Origin: Ahaetulla prasina
Lineage: Eukaryota; Chordata; Lepidosauria; Squamata; Colubridae
Direction of reading: 5' to 3'
Assembly: GCF_028640845.1 (NCBI RefSeq)
Contig: NC_080540.1
Coordinates: forward strand, 156,386,438 to 156,450,437
DNA: 64,000 nucleotides
Shown: positions 1-12,700 of the stretch, piece by piece
Position numbering within the stretch: the first letter of the stretch is position 1
How the letters are laid out: every line of letters starts with the position of its first letter
Program-made: the position numbers and the translations under genes
Notes under the pieces: generated by a model
What the model was told of the DNA's origin: nothing
Databases searched by the model: none
What the model saw: the letters and a program-made list of their open reading frames with translations, nothing else

Positions 1-432
1 TCTGTTTAGTTAGGGAGAACTATTTTGCTTTTGGAAAATCAGCCTTTTTACATAACTCCTTTCCAATATTCTGTTGGGTTAAAATTGCATGTTACTCATA
101 ATTTATTCCCTTATTATTGTATGCAGTCCTTTGCCTCGCTTTCTCTCTTTAGATTGTGACTTCTGAGTGTAACATTTGAACACTCATCTCTTATTAGAAA
201 TGGAATGCACTAGTATTGTAGATATTCTCTGCCTGCTTTTCTAAAGACTTCTGTTGACAATTAGGATAATCAGATTGCTTGATACGTGTACATAACTCAG
301 TTGATTTTATCTTACACTTTGGTTCAAATATAGGATTAAAAGAAGAGCTTGTACTCATTAAGTGAATATTTCTACCATATTTATACTACATGGGAAATTA
401 AGGATTGTATTTTTTCCCCCTCTGCTATACAG
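1..432 (+). other. PAN2: Presumed 5' intron of PAN2
   Basis: No coding exon or repeat recognised. A polypyrimidine tract and AG at 431-432 end this stretch, so it is read as intron between an off-window non-coding first exon and the ATG exon. Confidence 0.5.
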
Positions 433-445
433 ATAAACATCCACC

Positions 446-715
446 ATGAATTTTGAAGGTCTTGATCCGGCTCTTGCAGAGTATGTTCCTTCCCTACATC
501 CTGCCCTAGATCCCCACCTCAACCCAAGCCTGTTACAGAATGTGGAGCTGGATCCAGAGGGAGTCCCTCTGGAAGGCATCGCTGTGCCTGACTCAGTGCA
601 TATCATGGAGGGCATGTATTCTGAACTCCACACTGTTGTTTCAGAAGTGGGTGTACCTGTTTCCTTCTCCCACTTCGACCTACACGAAGAAATGCTCTGG
701 GTTGGAAACCATGGA
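446..715 (+). CDS. PAN2: PAN2 coding exon 1 (residues 1-90)
   Basis: Starts at an ATG in a good context (CCACCATGA) with [13 protein letters not shown], the conserved Pan2 N-terminus. An acceptor AG at 431-432 after a pyrimidine tract puts 13 nt of 5'UTR (433-445) in the same exon, so at least one non-coding exon lies further upstream. Ends at GGA|gtgagt, phase 0. Confidence 0.95.
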
Positions 716-3700
716 GTGAGTAGAGTTTTTTTTTTATTTGTGTGCCAGGTTTGATTAAAATTGATTATATGTTTGAATTAGACCATACACTGAGGAAGGA
801 TGGACTTCAAATTCAAATGAGGACCCAGATTGTTGGGGGCAATAAAGTTGACTTTGTATATAATATACAGATGGATGAAGACTATTGCTTAACACGGTGT
901 AAGCCGCTCTGAGTCCTCGGAGAAGGGCGGGATATAAATGCAAATTAATTTATTTTTTTTAACTTGGTGGCCTTGATGGATGATTTTAGGAAAAGATAGA
1001 ACACAGTCTTTGAAACTGAAACAGATGACTGGTTAGTTACTTTGTGATCTCACTATATTTGACCAAACAGTGACATGTATGTTAGCCAAAGGAAAAATAA
1101 GCTAAGATTAATTGACTTAGCAGACAGTATTACATATTTGAGTAGGTGAAAGAAACAGAAGATTTCATGAGAATAAAAAGGAAACTGGCCCTTTGATTGA
1201 GAAGACAATAAATTGGGCACATTTGGTTTTTTTAAAAAAGTCTCACTCATTGCAGTATCTGCATGTTCAGCCCATTGCTGAAAAAGGCTGATTGACTTGT
1301 CTCTCTCTGTTTTAGGGTCATGCCACTTCTTTCTTTGGTCCAGCCCTGGAACGATATTCTTCCTTCCAGGTACACAGCAGTGATGACATTCGACAGATCC
1401 AAAGCCTAGAAAATGGTGTGCTATTTCTGACCAAAAACAACCTAAAATACATGTCAAGAGGTGGGCTCATAATCTTTGATTACCTGTAAGTACCTTCTAT
1501 TTATGGGAGCTCTTAGATGATTGCAAAATACTTATAGTTTCTTTTAGCCTTTTCTTTATATTTAGCAAGGAGTTTTAGCCTGCTTCCTAAAAACTCTAAT
1601 ATATGGAACTTTGAGAAATGCTTGCCTCTGAGTTTTTAATTGGAGTTGGGGCTTTTTGGAACGCTGACACCTTGAATGTAATTCTTTAAAAAACCTCGTG
1701 CTGAATTGCATTTTCAAGCATGACAGAATTTAAGGCAAATCTAAGTTAAAAGGATGTGCAAACTTTGTAAATCAGGGAACAGAACATTCCCACAAACTAC
1801 TTCAACATTTCGTTACTCTCTGAGCAATGCTAGACTTAGTCTTGGAAATGTGTGCCACCAGAAATGGATTGAGATTTTGTAAATGTATTTATCATATATT
1901 TATTATTACAACTTACGTATCGTTCTATTTCTAGAGCAGCTTGTAGTAGTATAAGATTAAAAACAAAAGTGATTATATAATCATTTTGAAAGAATTCAAG
2001 GATGTTTGACAACAATTTACTCAAAGGTATTTTGTAAGATTGTTACAATAAAAATTAATTTAAAGGAGAAGATAGAAGAGAATAAACTGATAATCAGGCT
2101 GTTTTGGATATGGATTTAAAAATGACAGGCTACAAAAATGATGCTAAGAAAGAAGTTATAAGGACTTGCAAATGAAACTGGCTGATGTTTTAATAGCTAG
2201 AAGAGACACTCAAATAATAAATCTAAAGATTGCCTTGAATGTGTGGATTTCAACTCAGAAAAGTGATTTGGACAAATTTTTTAGAAAAGGAAAACAAATC
2301 AGATTTTGAAAGAAAGAAATATCAAGATTTTTAAAAGCAAAACAAAGTATTATAAAATTAGTTTATTCTATATTATATTATATTATTAATCAAGATTAAA
2401 TTATATTTTTTTTCAAGTAGCTTTTAATAGTTTTTTTCTTGACCAGGAATAAATGATGAGGCTTTAATGATCTGTTTATAGATAAAATAGGACAAGAAGA
2501 ATTTTTGTTTCATGTTTAGAAAATGTGATAAAAAAGGCAAGTGCTTAACTTGTGACAGAATTTCTGAGAGAAGATGAAGAGAAAATGATAAAAAAATTAA
2601 TTTGTGGGATATTATTTGAAGGGATTAAGTATCAAAATTTTCAATACATTGTTGTTTCTGGTGGTTGTTAATGGAATTTTTGTTGACTAAAATTGAATGA
2701 TGAGACTTTAAAGATTTGTTTACAGATATAAGATAAGGAACTAAGAGATTTTTTGGCTTTCTTTTTAGAGAGATTATTGTGTAAAGAAAATGAAAAGAAA
2801 ATGAAATTGATTTATTTGTTTAAGGTTAATACACACACCCACACATAAATTCTGTTAATTTTTAACGCAGTTTTACTGATTAAAATTGAATGATGAGTAT
2901 TATGTCTGATAGATAAAATATAAAATATAGAAGGGATACTTTTGGTTGAAAAATTATTATATTTTTCTTAGCATTGATTTTTTTACCTTTCTGTTTTTAA
3001 AGTTCAATAAAAATTATTATTAAAAATAGATATTTAGGCACTGAATCATGATGTTGGTCTGCCTTGAAACTGCATGTCCTTAGGATAAGACACATTTAGT
3101 AATTCTCCCCACAATTTTTGTCGTAGTCTCACCCTCTTTTTGTTGAGAATGCATCCATTTTATGGAGTTCAGCCTATAGTATACGATTTTTAATATATTA
3201 TAAAAATAGTAAAATATAGTAAAGGTCTACATTGAATTATGATAATGAAGTGAAACAGGAATTAAGTATATTTCCATGATTAAATTAACCAAACATAATA
3301 AATAGTAAACAATCCATATTTATTAATATTTCATATTTCTTAACTGTCCTCTGTACATTCTGGGCAGTGTACATATGGTAAGTATAAATGTCTTTGCAAA
3401 ATCACTTCATTTATTTAGTTTATTGAATTTGGATAATATTCAGTCTTTTTAGAGCAAAAGACTTTTCAAATTTGTTTCCAACTTTATATCAAGAAGCTGT
3501 CTTTCTTTCCAGTTAATCCTCTGTGGTAAACCCCAAATTTGATAAAGCCAAAACTTTTTATAAGACAAGAGATTCTATATTGTAGGAATCATGTAGTTTA
3601 TCATGCAAAGATTCAGAGGGGATTTTGGTCCACAAAATGTTGTTCATTGCTGACTGATGGAAAAGTGTTGTGACCCAGGCCCAAGTTGGTAGTAATAAAC

Positions 3701-6700
3701 TTAGTCCGTGGAAAAACAAATAAACTTTATTTGAACAGCTGGGAATTACTTCATTCCCAGCGTAGTTCAACTCAAAGTAAAACAAATGCCTCCCAACACA
3801 AATTCCTCAGTTATCTCGCAAACCTTGGTCCAATTAGGCAAACTGCTAAAGGCTCTTCCTGGCAAACGTCCAGAAGCCACAAAAACAAAGATGTAGATGA
3901 AGCAGAAGACGCAGCTACAACGCTGTTTTCCAGCAAAGCTCAAACGCCCATGCTGGTCTGTTTTAAGCCTTATGGGAGGAGCCAATCATCTCTTGGCCCT
4001 ACTCCCGAGTTTGTCCTCTCAGTTTGAGCTGCTCTTGCCTTCTGGCAGCTCTTCTCATGCGTGCATTAGGAACAGGCTCCTCCTGTTTCTCTGCCTCACT
4101 ACTATCAGTCTCTGGAGGCTCTGGAGTCTGCACCTCACTTCTCGATGGCCCTGGCCTCACCTCAGCCTCATCGCTGTCCGACTCCATTGCCAGCTCCATA
4201 GACTGCTGGCGGACCACAACAAAAAGACAGAATCTCAGAAGCATGATGTGGGCTTTTTCATTTTATGCTTCTGATGCATTGCATGCCATAGCCAATTATT
4301 TCCTATTTGAAAAATCCCATAGAAACTGTAGCTTAGATTTCACAGTCTGTCTTTTCTCAAGAAGAATAAGGGGCAGGGTCAATATCTGTGATGATGATCA
4401 CAAGCGGTTTTGGGGTTGGTTTTTTTTGGTGATGTAACATTGTCTATATTTACTTAAAAAGGTATAAGAAAATCATGTGTGAATGGAAGATATCAATCAG
4501 ATCTGGCCTCAACTGTTCCCTTTTTCTCCTGAAGCATGGATGAAAATGAGGACATGCACAGCCTTTTACTGACTGACCCTGGCAGTTTGCTTGTTGGAGG
4601 TCTAACCAGCCATGTGATTGAAATAGACCTCAACACAGTGCAGGAAACCCAGAAGGTACCCTCTTGTTTTACTGTGGAATTGATCCCAAGAATCTCAGAT
4701 TGCTGCACAGCGTGGGTTGGTTAGATGCAGGTATTTGGTGAAGGCAAGAAGAGTTTCTATAAAATGTCAATTTCTCCCAGTCTTATAAACAAACTGAGTC
4801 TAAAGCAGAAGAGATACTGCTTAGCTCATGTTAAGAGAGAGAGAGAGAGAGAGAATTCATTGAGAAATACTGTTCCCTCCCAGTGATAATTTTTCAGACA
4901 GTATTGGTTCTTATTATGACCAGTGGGAATACCAGTACTTCTGCTCTCTCTCCCCCAAAGAGGTACTGTTGAAATAAAAATCATGTCGATCACAAGAATT
5001 TTGGGTATATTAAATTAAATTGCATATTTCAAAACAAACGTAATCTGCGTTTCGAGTGTTATAATACAAAATCACAATACAGATATGAAGAGAAGACAAA
5101 AGGGGTCACAATGGTAGTGTAGCAACACCCTTTTCCTGGCAGTCGGTGGATGTTTTGGTTAAAAAGGAACAACGGCTTAAATTTTTCCTGTCCAAGTTTT
5201 TTTTTTTTTTAAACTCCAGCTTATATCTGTATCTCTATCCATTTTAGTATTCGGTGGAAATTCCTGGAGTTACAATTATGAGACAGTCCAACCGTTTCTT
5301 CTTTTGTGGTCACACATCAGGAAAGGTAATATCAACCTCCTTATTTCAACCCCTTGGCTTCCGAGAGCTATAAGCAGCTCTCATATAATCAGTGGTGGTA
5401 TTCAAGTAATTTAACAACCGGTTCTCTGCCCTAATGATTTCTTCCAACAACCAGTTCATCAAACTGCTCCGAAAGTTAACAACCGGTTCTCCCGAAGTGG
5501 TGCGAACTGGCTGAATCCCACCACTGCATATAATATATCTCAGGCTTTTTCATTAGGTTTCCCTGCGTGATCTCCGCACTTTTGCTGTAGAACACGAGTT
5601 CGATGCCTACTCTGGCAGTTTGTCCGATTTTGATGTCCATGGCAATCTGTTGGTGACATGTGGCTTCTCCAGTCGAATGAATGGCCTAGCTTGTGATCGT
5701 TTCCTCAAGGTGTATGATTTACGCATGCTGCGAGCCATTACACCCCTGCAGGTCCATATTGACCCTCTGTTTCTTAAGTTTATTCCTACCTACACATCTC
5801 GCCTGGCCATCATCTCCCAGACAGGCAAGTAGCCAGCTGAATTGTCCTCTGATCTCAAACTTTGATCGCCATTGTGCTGGGACTTTAGAATGCTACTGTA
5901 TTTCATCAAAACGTAATCCTAGAAAATAAGCGAAGTCATGTGGGGAATGTTATGTTAAAAATCCAGAGAGGATTCATTTCTTCTTTTGCTTTCTGTTCCA
6001 GGTCAATGTCAGTTTTGTGAACCTACAGGATTAGCCAATCCTGCTGACATATTTCATGTTAATACAGTGGGGCAGCTAATAATGAGCTTTGATGTGTCAT
6101 CCACCAAACAAGCTATGGTTTTTGGAGACTCGGAAGGCTGTGTCCACTTGTGGGCTGATTCACCTGAGATCATCTTCAACGCCTACTCCCGGGAAACTGA
6201 CTTTGCCTTACCTTGCATTGTGGATACCTTGCCCCACCTTGACTGGAACCAAGATCTCATGCCCTTGTCACTTATACCTGTACCTCTGACCACTGAGTCG
6301 TTGCTGTCTGACTGGCCTGCGGCCAATTTTATCCCCGCACCCAGGTACTTCCTCAACCTAGGAGTGGTAAGAAGAGGATACAAGCTGTGTGAAAGTAGCA
6401 TCGTTTGAGATGGGAATTTTGGTGGGGTTAGCCTCATTGGGGAGCATAGCATTAAAAGGAATGATTAAAGAGATTTTTAAAATGATTGAATGATTGCCTG
6501 TTTTGCAGACGAGCTCCACCTGTTGATCCAGATATCCTTCGGACCATGAAGAAAGTTGGCTTCATTGGATATGCTCCAAACCCCAGGACCAAGCTCCGGA
6601 ATCAGGTAGCAAAATTTGAGACCTGCTCATTTTATGTGGGGGCTATAAGTAAGTAGTATTAATGACTGCCTCATAAGAGCTTGCTGTTTATAGTTAGGTG

Positions 6701-9700
6701 GGGAACCCTACAAATACTACTGAATTAAAGCTCCCAGATTTCCATATCATGGACCACAGTGGCTCGGGTTGTTGAAAATTAGGAATCAGAGACATCTGAT
6801 GTGTAAAGGTCTTTTTCTCTGGTTGAGTCTGGCGTTAACATCATTGCAAAAAGTGTGGCATTGATGTGTGGTTTGGAACCAGATGGAAGGAGAAAGGACC
6901 AGCCATATGGATTTGGGAGTTTGAAGGATTTGTTATTTTCAACTATATCTGGTTGCTTTTGTGCATCTGCTTTGTTTTGGCGTTGTAAAATTTAAAATAG
7001 GGAAAGATAAGTGGACAAACTGAAAGCGAGCCTTTTCCTCTTTTCTGCAGATTCCCTACCGATTAAAGGAGCTTGACAACGAATTTGATAATTTCAGTCA
7101 AGTCCCTGAATCCCCCATAGGAAGAGAAGAGGAACCGCGGATCTATATGGTGGCAAAGAAATACAGGAAGGTGCATTTTTAAGTGCTTCTCAGAATCTTC
7201 CCCTTTTTCTTTAGAGAGAAGTTTAAATATACTCAAGGGTGCAGAGGTAGAAAAAAATTTAAAGCACCTATCTTTTGCACCATACCTTATAAGTCTCAAC
7301 CCCATCTGGGGAAAAAAATGCTGAGCTTCCTTCGTTAGATTATCGCTATTTTTGAGCTGGGGAATAAGAAAAGCTAATGTTGAAACCCATGGGTACTATG
7401 ATAATATCACAAGCATAATGTTAAAACAGGGATTATGATCTGAGAATGTTCTTGAATTAGGATCTTTTTGCAAGGCACTGTAGGGAAGTTTATGTGAAAG
7501 AGAAAATAGTATTGAAGCCCTCTGACTTACACGGTAAGATTGTCACACTAGAACATATTTTTTTTTGGCTTGTCTTATTTAGGTCACAATAAAATATTCC
7601 AAGCTGGGCCTGGAAGATTTTGACTTCAAACATTACAATAAGACCCTCTTTGCTGGTCTTGAGCCCCACATTCCAAACGCTTACTGCAATTGCATGATCC
7701 AGGTAAGCACAGTGTGGTTTCTTATTTGTGACATGCCTATGCAACATTCCTCTTCCTCCTATAATGGTATGTTTTCCGATTGTATCTTTATAGGTTCTTT
7801 ATTTCTTAGAGCCTGTGCGCTGTTTGGTCCAGAATCATTTATGCCAAAAGGAGTTCTGCCTCAGCTGTGAGCTGGGTTTTTTATTCCACATGCTGGATTT
7901 GTCTAGGGGAGACCCTTGTCAGGTAAAGATAAGCATATCTTCATGTTCATCAGATCTTTCCATGATAGGGAGGAGCAAACGGAACCTTTGGCATTTTGAT
8001 CAAAAGTTATTTAGAAGACAACACAAGAAACTTCTTTCAAAATAGTACCAAGTGTAAAAGGTAAAAGGTAAAGGTTCCCCTCGCATTTATGTGCTAGTCG
8101 TTCCTGACTCTAGGGGGCGGTGCTCATCTCCGTTTCAAAGCCGAAGAGCCAGCGCTGTCTGAAGACGTCTCCGTGGTCATGTGGCTGGCATTACTAAACG
8201 CCAAAGGCGCACGGAACACTGTTACCTTCCCACCAAAGGTGGTCCCTATTTTTTCTACTTGCATTTTTTACGTGCTTTTGAACTGCTAGGATGGCAGAAG
8301 CTGGGACAAGTAACGGAAACTCACCCTGTTACGCAGCAGTAGAGATTCAAACCCGCTGAACTGCCAACCTTTCGATCGACAAGCTCAGCGTCTTAGTCAC
8401 TGATCACATCCCCTTATCAAGTGTAGGCATCAAGTGTAGGGTTGTATTAAGTTTTCTGGGCAAGGATGATGATTAATGGCCAGAAATCAAGTTTACCAAG
8501 TTTAGGACCGGATTATTCATCAGTTGGTTTATATTTATTGATAACTGAATATGATGGGACACAGCTGGGAAGAGTCAATTTCATAGAGGCATAGTGTATT
8601 AGAGCAATCCCAGGTGGGAGCTTTCTATCCGGGAACTGCAATTCTTTGACACCTGTCAAGCAGCAGAGCTACAGGACGGAATAGGGATTTATGGCTTCTG
8701 TAACACAAACAATGATAAATGTTAAATTTGTCAAAATGCGAATGTTTCAGGCATGGCAAGTGGTTAGAAGACCACTGCTAGGAGACACCTACACTTGATT
8801 TTCGATATTGGTTTATTTATATGTGGACTTTGCCCATATTTACATTTTCCTTTGTTTTGACTTTGCCAATATTGATTGATTGATTTTAATATTTTGGGGA
8901 TTTTAGCGGGTTTCTTAACACGGGTTTTTTATCTTTTGAATTTTTACCTAATAGTTTTAAGTATACAGCAGTCTAATTAGATTTTTAACTTTGTTATGAT
9001 ATTTTAAATGGTTTTGGATTATTGTCGTTTTACTTGCTGTACACCGCCCTGAGTCTTCGGAGAAGGGCGGTATAAAAATGTGAATAAATAAATAAATAAA
9101 TAAATAAATAATATTTGCATTTACCTCTTAGTCGTCAAGCAATATGATAAAATTTTGGGGCTTGTGCTGTTCATAATTTCAGATGTTTTTCTTTTTTTAA
9201 TCTGATCAATTTTGTAGTTGACCATTTGATCCTGTTCTGTGTGTTGTTGCACCTTTTTATTAATTCACTTAGCATAGTAACATAAGTCTTAAAATTGTAT
9301 ACATACATGCCCTTCATGCTGCTTTCTTTGGGGCTGTGTTCTGCAAAACACAAAAGGAATAAGAAACAGTAAAAATGTGAAATAAGAAAACTAAACATAG
9401 CTAAATCTAATTTATAACATATCATGCACTGTAGCTCTCCGTACCCTTTTTTCCTTGCAAACCACTGTTCCTTCTACCACGTCCATATACTGGCCATTTT
9501 TCGTCAAACTTCTCTGAAAAGAAGATAAAGTTGTCATTGGATAGAGTAGTTTTTCTATCCAATGATAACATTCTCGGTCTTCTTCTCAGTTCATTTGTTC
9601 TTTCTTGATATACATCCTTGAGATGGCCCCCACTCTCACAGAGCAGTGAAGATCTGGATCTTCACCTAAACCTTTGGTAAGGTGAGACACTTTGCTTCAT

Positions 9701-12700
9701 TCCATATGGGCTGTTGTGCTTACCAATTTTTTTTTTAATTGTCAGTTGTTTTTTCGTTACGAGCCACCCAGAATTGTTGAGAATCAGGCAGAATGTACAT
9801 TATTACACATGTGAAATCACAACTACTACTTTTTTAGCTGGTGTGGGTGTTCATACACATCATGTTGTTCCCTAGAACCCAGGATATCAAAATGTATCAG
9901 CGCGGTATATGTGCACATCCAAACAGTGTGGTCTTTTGTAATCAACAGATGGAAATTTTGTCAATGCGTCCAGTATTTTTTGGCACAGTAGTGCCAATAA
10001 GTACTAGCACCACTAGGGCCAGTTTATGCCACAATCTTTCAAATTCGATTGTCAGATCTTGATATTTTGTGATCTTATCTAGGTCTTCTATTATCCTGTA
10101 CTGTTGCCGCATCAATTATTCACAGTTTCTTATTTTCAACCACAGTTAAATCTGGTGCCTTATTAGTCAACACTTTTTTATTTTTTGGTATTTGGAAACC
10201 CTGCACTATTTTCAGGGTTTTGTTTTGTTTTTTTCATTTATATGTTACCACCGATTTTTCATTACTGGCTCATTATAATTTTTACAGATGTTCCAATGAA
10301 TCATTTTAGCAACTGTGTTATGTTGTTTATAATCAGTTTGTGTAATCTTTTTGCATGAACTGATTATGTAGTCTACTGTTTCTTCTGCTTTGCATAATCT
10401 GGTCTTTGAATCATTTGGCAATTTTTCCAATTCTGACCTTGATTGTACTCATTTGAATTGCTTGTTTTTGCAGAGCCAAATTCAAGCCTTCAGCAATATT
10501 CCAGTTGTAATCTATTGTCAGGTTTTATCTTTATCCATTTTCCCCTCAGTCTTTTGTGGGAATTGTCTGTGTAATGTTTATTTGCTAGCATTCTGTTCAC
10601 ATTTTCTCACTCTTTAGATGTATTCTTTACTAATCATATTTTTAACTTACCCATGCTTGATGTTATTCAACTTTAAAATACTCAGAGATTTGCAGACTTC
10701 ATCCTGATGGCTCCTGATTGTTTGGTTCGGCATTTCAGTTCCATTACTGTTTGTGGTTTTACCCCAGTTTATTGCAATTATAGCATACTTCTCTCGGCCA
10801 AATTCCATTCCATAGGTTTTGACAAAGTGCCCATCATGGCTATGGTCCATTAGAGCTTTTGGATAATGGAAGACATCACCCACAGATAGCATTCCTTGCA
10901 AACAGAGATGACATACCATTGCCAGTCAGTTTTGGCCTATTTTGCCTAATTGCATAGGTGCAATTGAAGCCTTGTTTTCTCTCAGGCATGCTAATTATTT
11001 TATGCGAGCAAGGATGTCTAATTTAGAAAGGGTCTGCAAACCAACGTACTGTAGCCTGTGCTCCCATCAATTTGGAAGGACATGTAGTATACTCACACTC
11101 ATCCTAAACTTACTTATTTTCTTTCTCAAAAGACTGTTAAGAAGTCAGTTTGGAGTAATGTTAAGGCATCAGGTTAGAAACTGGGAGACTATGAGTTCTA
11201 GGTCTGCCGGCACAAAGCCAGCTGAGTGACCTTGGGCCAGTCACTCTCTCAATCCTAGGAACCAGACAAGGGCAAACCACTTCCAAAATCTTGCCAAGTA
11301 AATTGCAAGGAGTTGTCCGGGCAGTTGCCAGGAGTCAACATTGACTTGAAGGTATCAAAAAGAAAAAAAAAAGGATCATGTTAACTTTATCCTGAACCAG
11401 TTTTGATTCACTTAAATACTGAGGTCTGCATCAAGTGTAGAAGCAGTGCTGCTTTCTTCTTGTCTCTGTCACTGAATCTTTTTTTTTGGTCTTTGTTCTT
11501 TCTCCTCCCCTCTCCCTTCATCCCCAATTATTCAGTATCACAGTGCAAGTAGTTCTCAAGTTGCTACTAGAATTGAGCCTGGAATTTTGGTCATAAATCA
11601 TTGTGTTCATAAATCAGGTCACTTATATGACTAATCTCAATTTACGACTGTTTCTGCTATGGTCACTAAGTAATCACCATAGTTATAAAGTGAGTCACAT
11701 CATAAAACATAATCCGAATTATCCAGGTGGGGTTTTTTTTTGGCCAGAAAACAGCAAAAATATGTTGCAAAATGTGATTGTGTAGGATGCTGCAACTATT
11801 AACCAGCCAATTGCCAAATTCCCAAAATGCAATCCCATTTTGCCAGAAAACAGCAAAAACATGTTGCAAAATGTGATTGTGTAGAAATCACAGGAGTGCT
11901 GTGGCAGTTGTAACTTCAAGGGCAGGTTGTAGCTAACTTTTTTTGGGGGGTGGGTCATAGATCAAAGATGACCAGTATGGTTGCCTACCATTCTGCAGCT
12001 GGCCTTCTCTTTCCCCTCCAGTTCCCCTGAATTAGTCCCACACTCCTTTGGTTAGCTTGGATTTCATGTCCTTTCCATACAATTCCTAATGTAGGGAGTA
12101 TCAGACCATGCATGCTTACAAGAGAGTGTAGAGAAGGGGTGCTATTCAGCAGTTTCTGACAGGTTCTGGAGAAATTTTGAGTAGTTCGGAGAACTGGCAG
12201 AAAATACCACCTCTGGCTGGCCCCAGAGTGGGGTGGGAATGGAGATTTTGCAATATCCTTCCCCTGGAGTGGGGTGGAAATGGAGATTTTGCAGTATCCT
12301 TCCCCTGCCACACCCACCAAGCCACCCCACGTCCACCAAGCCATGCCCACAGAACCAGTAGTAAAAAATTTTTGAATTCCATCACTGGTGTAGAGGGTTT
12401 TTGAGTGCGGTCTTTCAAGCGCTTATGTTGGTTTAGGAATTACTTATTATTTTGATATGTAATTTTCTCTTGCCTTCCTTTGTCCCAGGGGAGTAATTTT
12501 CTGCGTGCTTTCCGCACCATCCCAGAAGCAGCTGCTTTGGGATTGATCTTGGCTGATTCGGATGAAGCTACAGGGAAGGTGAACTTAGGTCGGTTGATTC
12601 AAAGTTGGAACAGATTCATTCTGACCCAGCTCCACCAGGAGACTCAAGAGCAGGAGGGCCCTCAGGCTTACCGAGGCATTGGGTGCAGGTAATAAGCCCT

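Noticed and set aside
3999..4244. 81-codon minus-strand frame rich in Glu/Arg
   Set aside because: Entirely within the solo LTR (3666-4221) except its first codons; no separate gene signal.
5828..5832. Alternative GT donor for PAN2 exon 5 (AAGTAG)
   Set aside because: Using it shifts exon 6 into a frame with an early stop; the GC donor at 5825 keeps the conserved protein.
8057..8417. Possible tRNA genes at SINE heads (also 33196, 34797, 58012)
   Set aside because: The box A/B-like motifs belong to SINE heads with LINE-type target duplications and long bodies; no full cloverleaf is expected.
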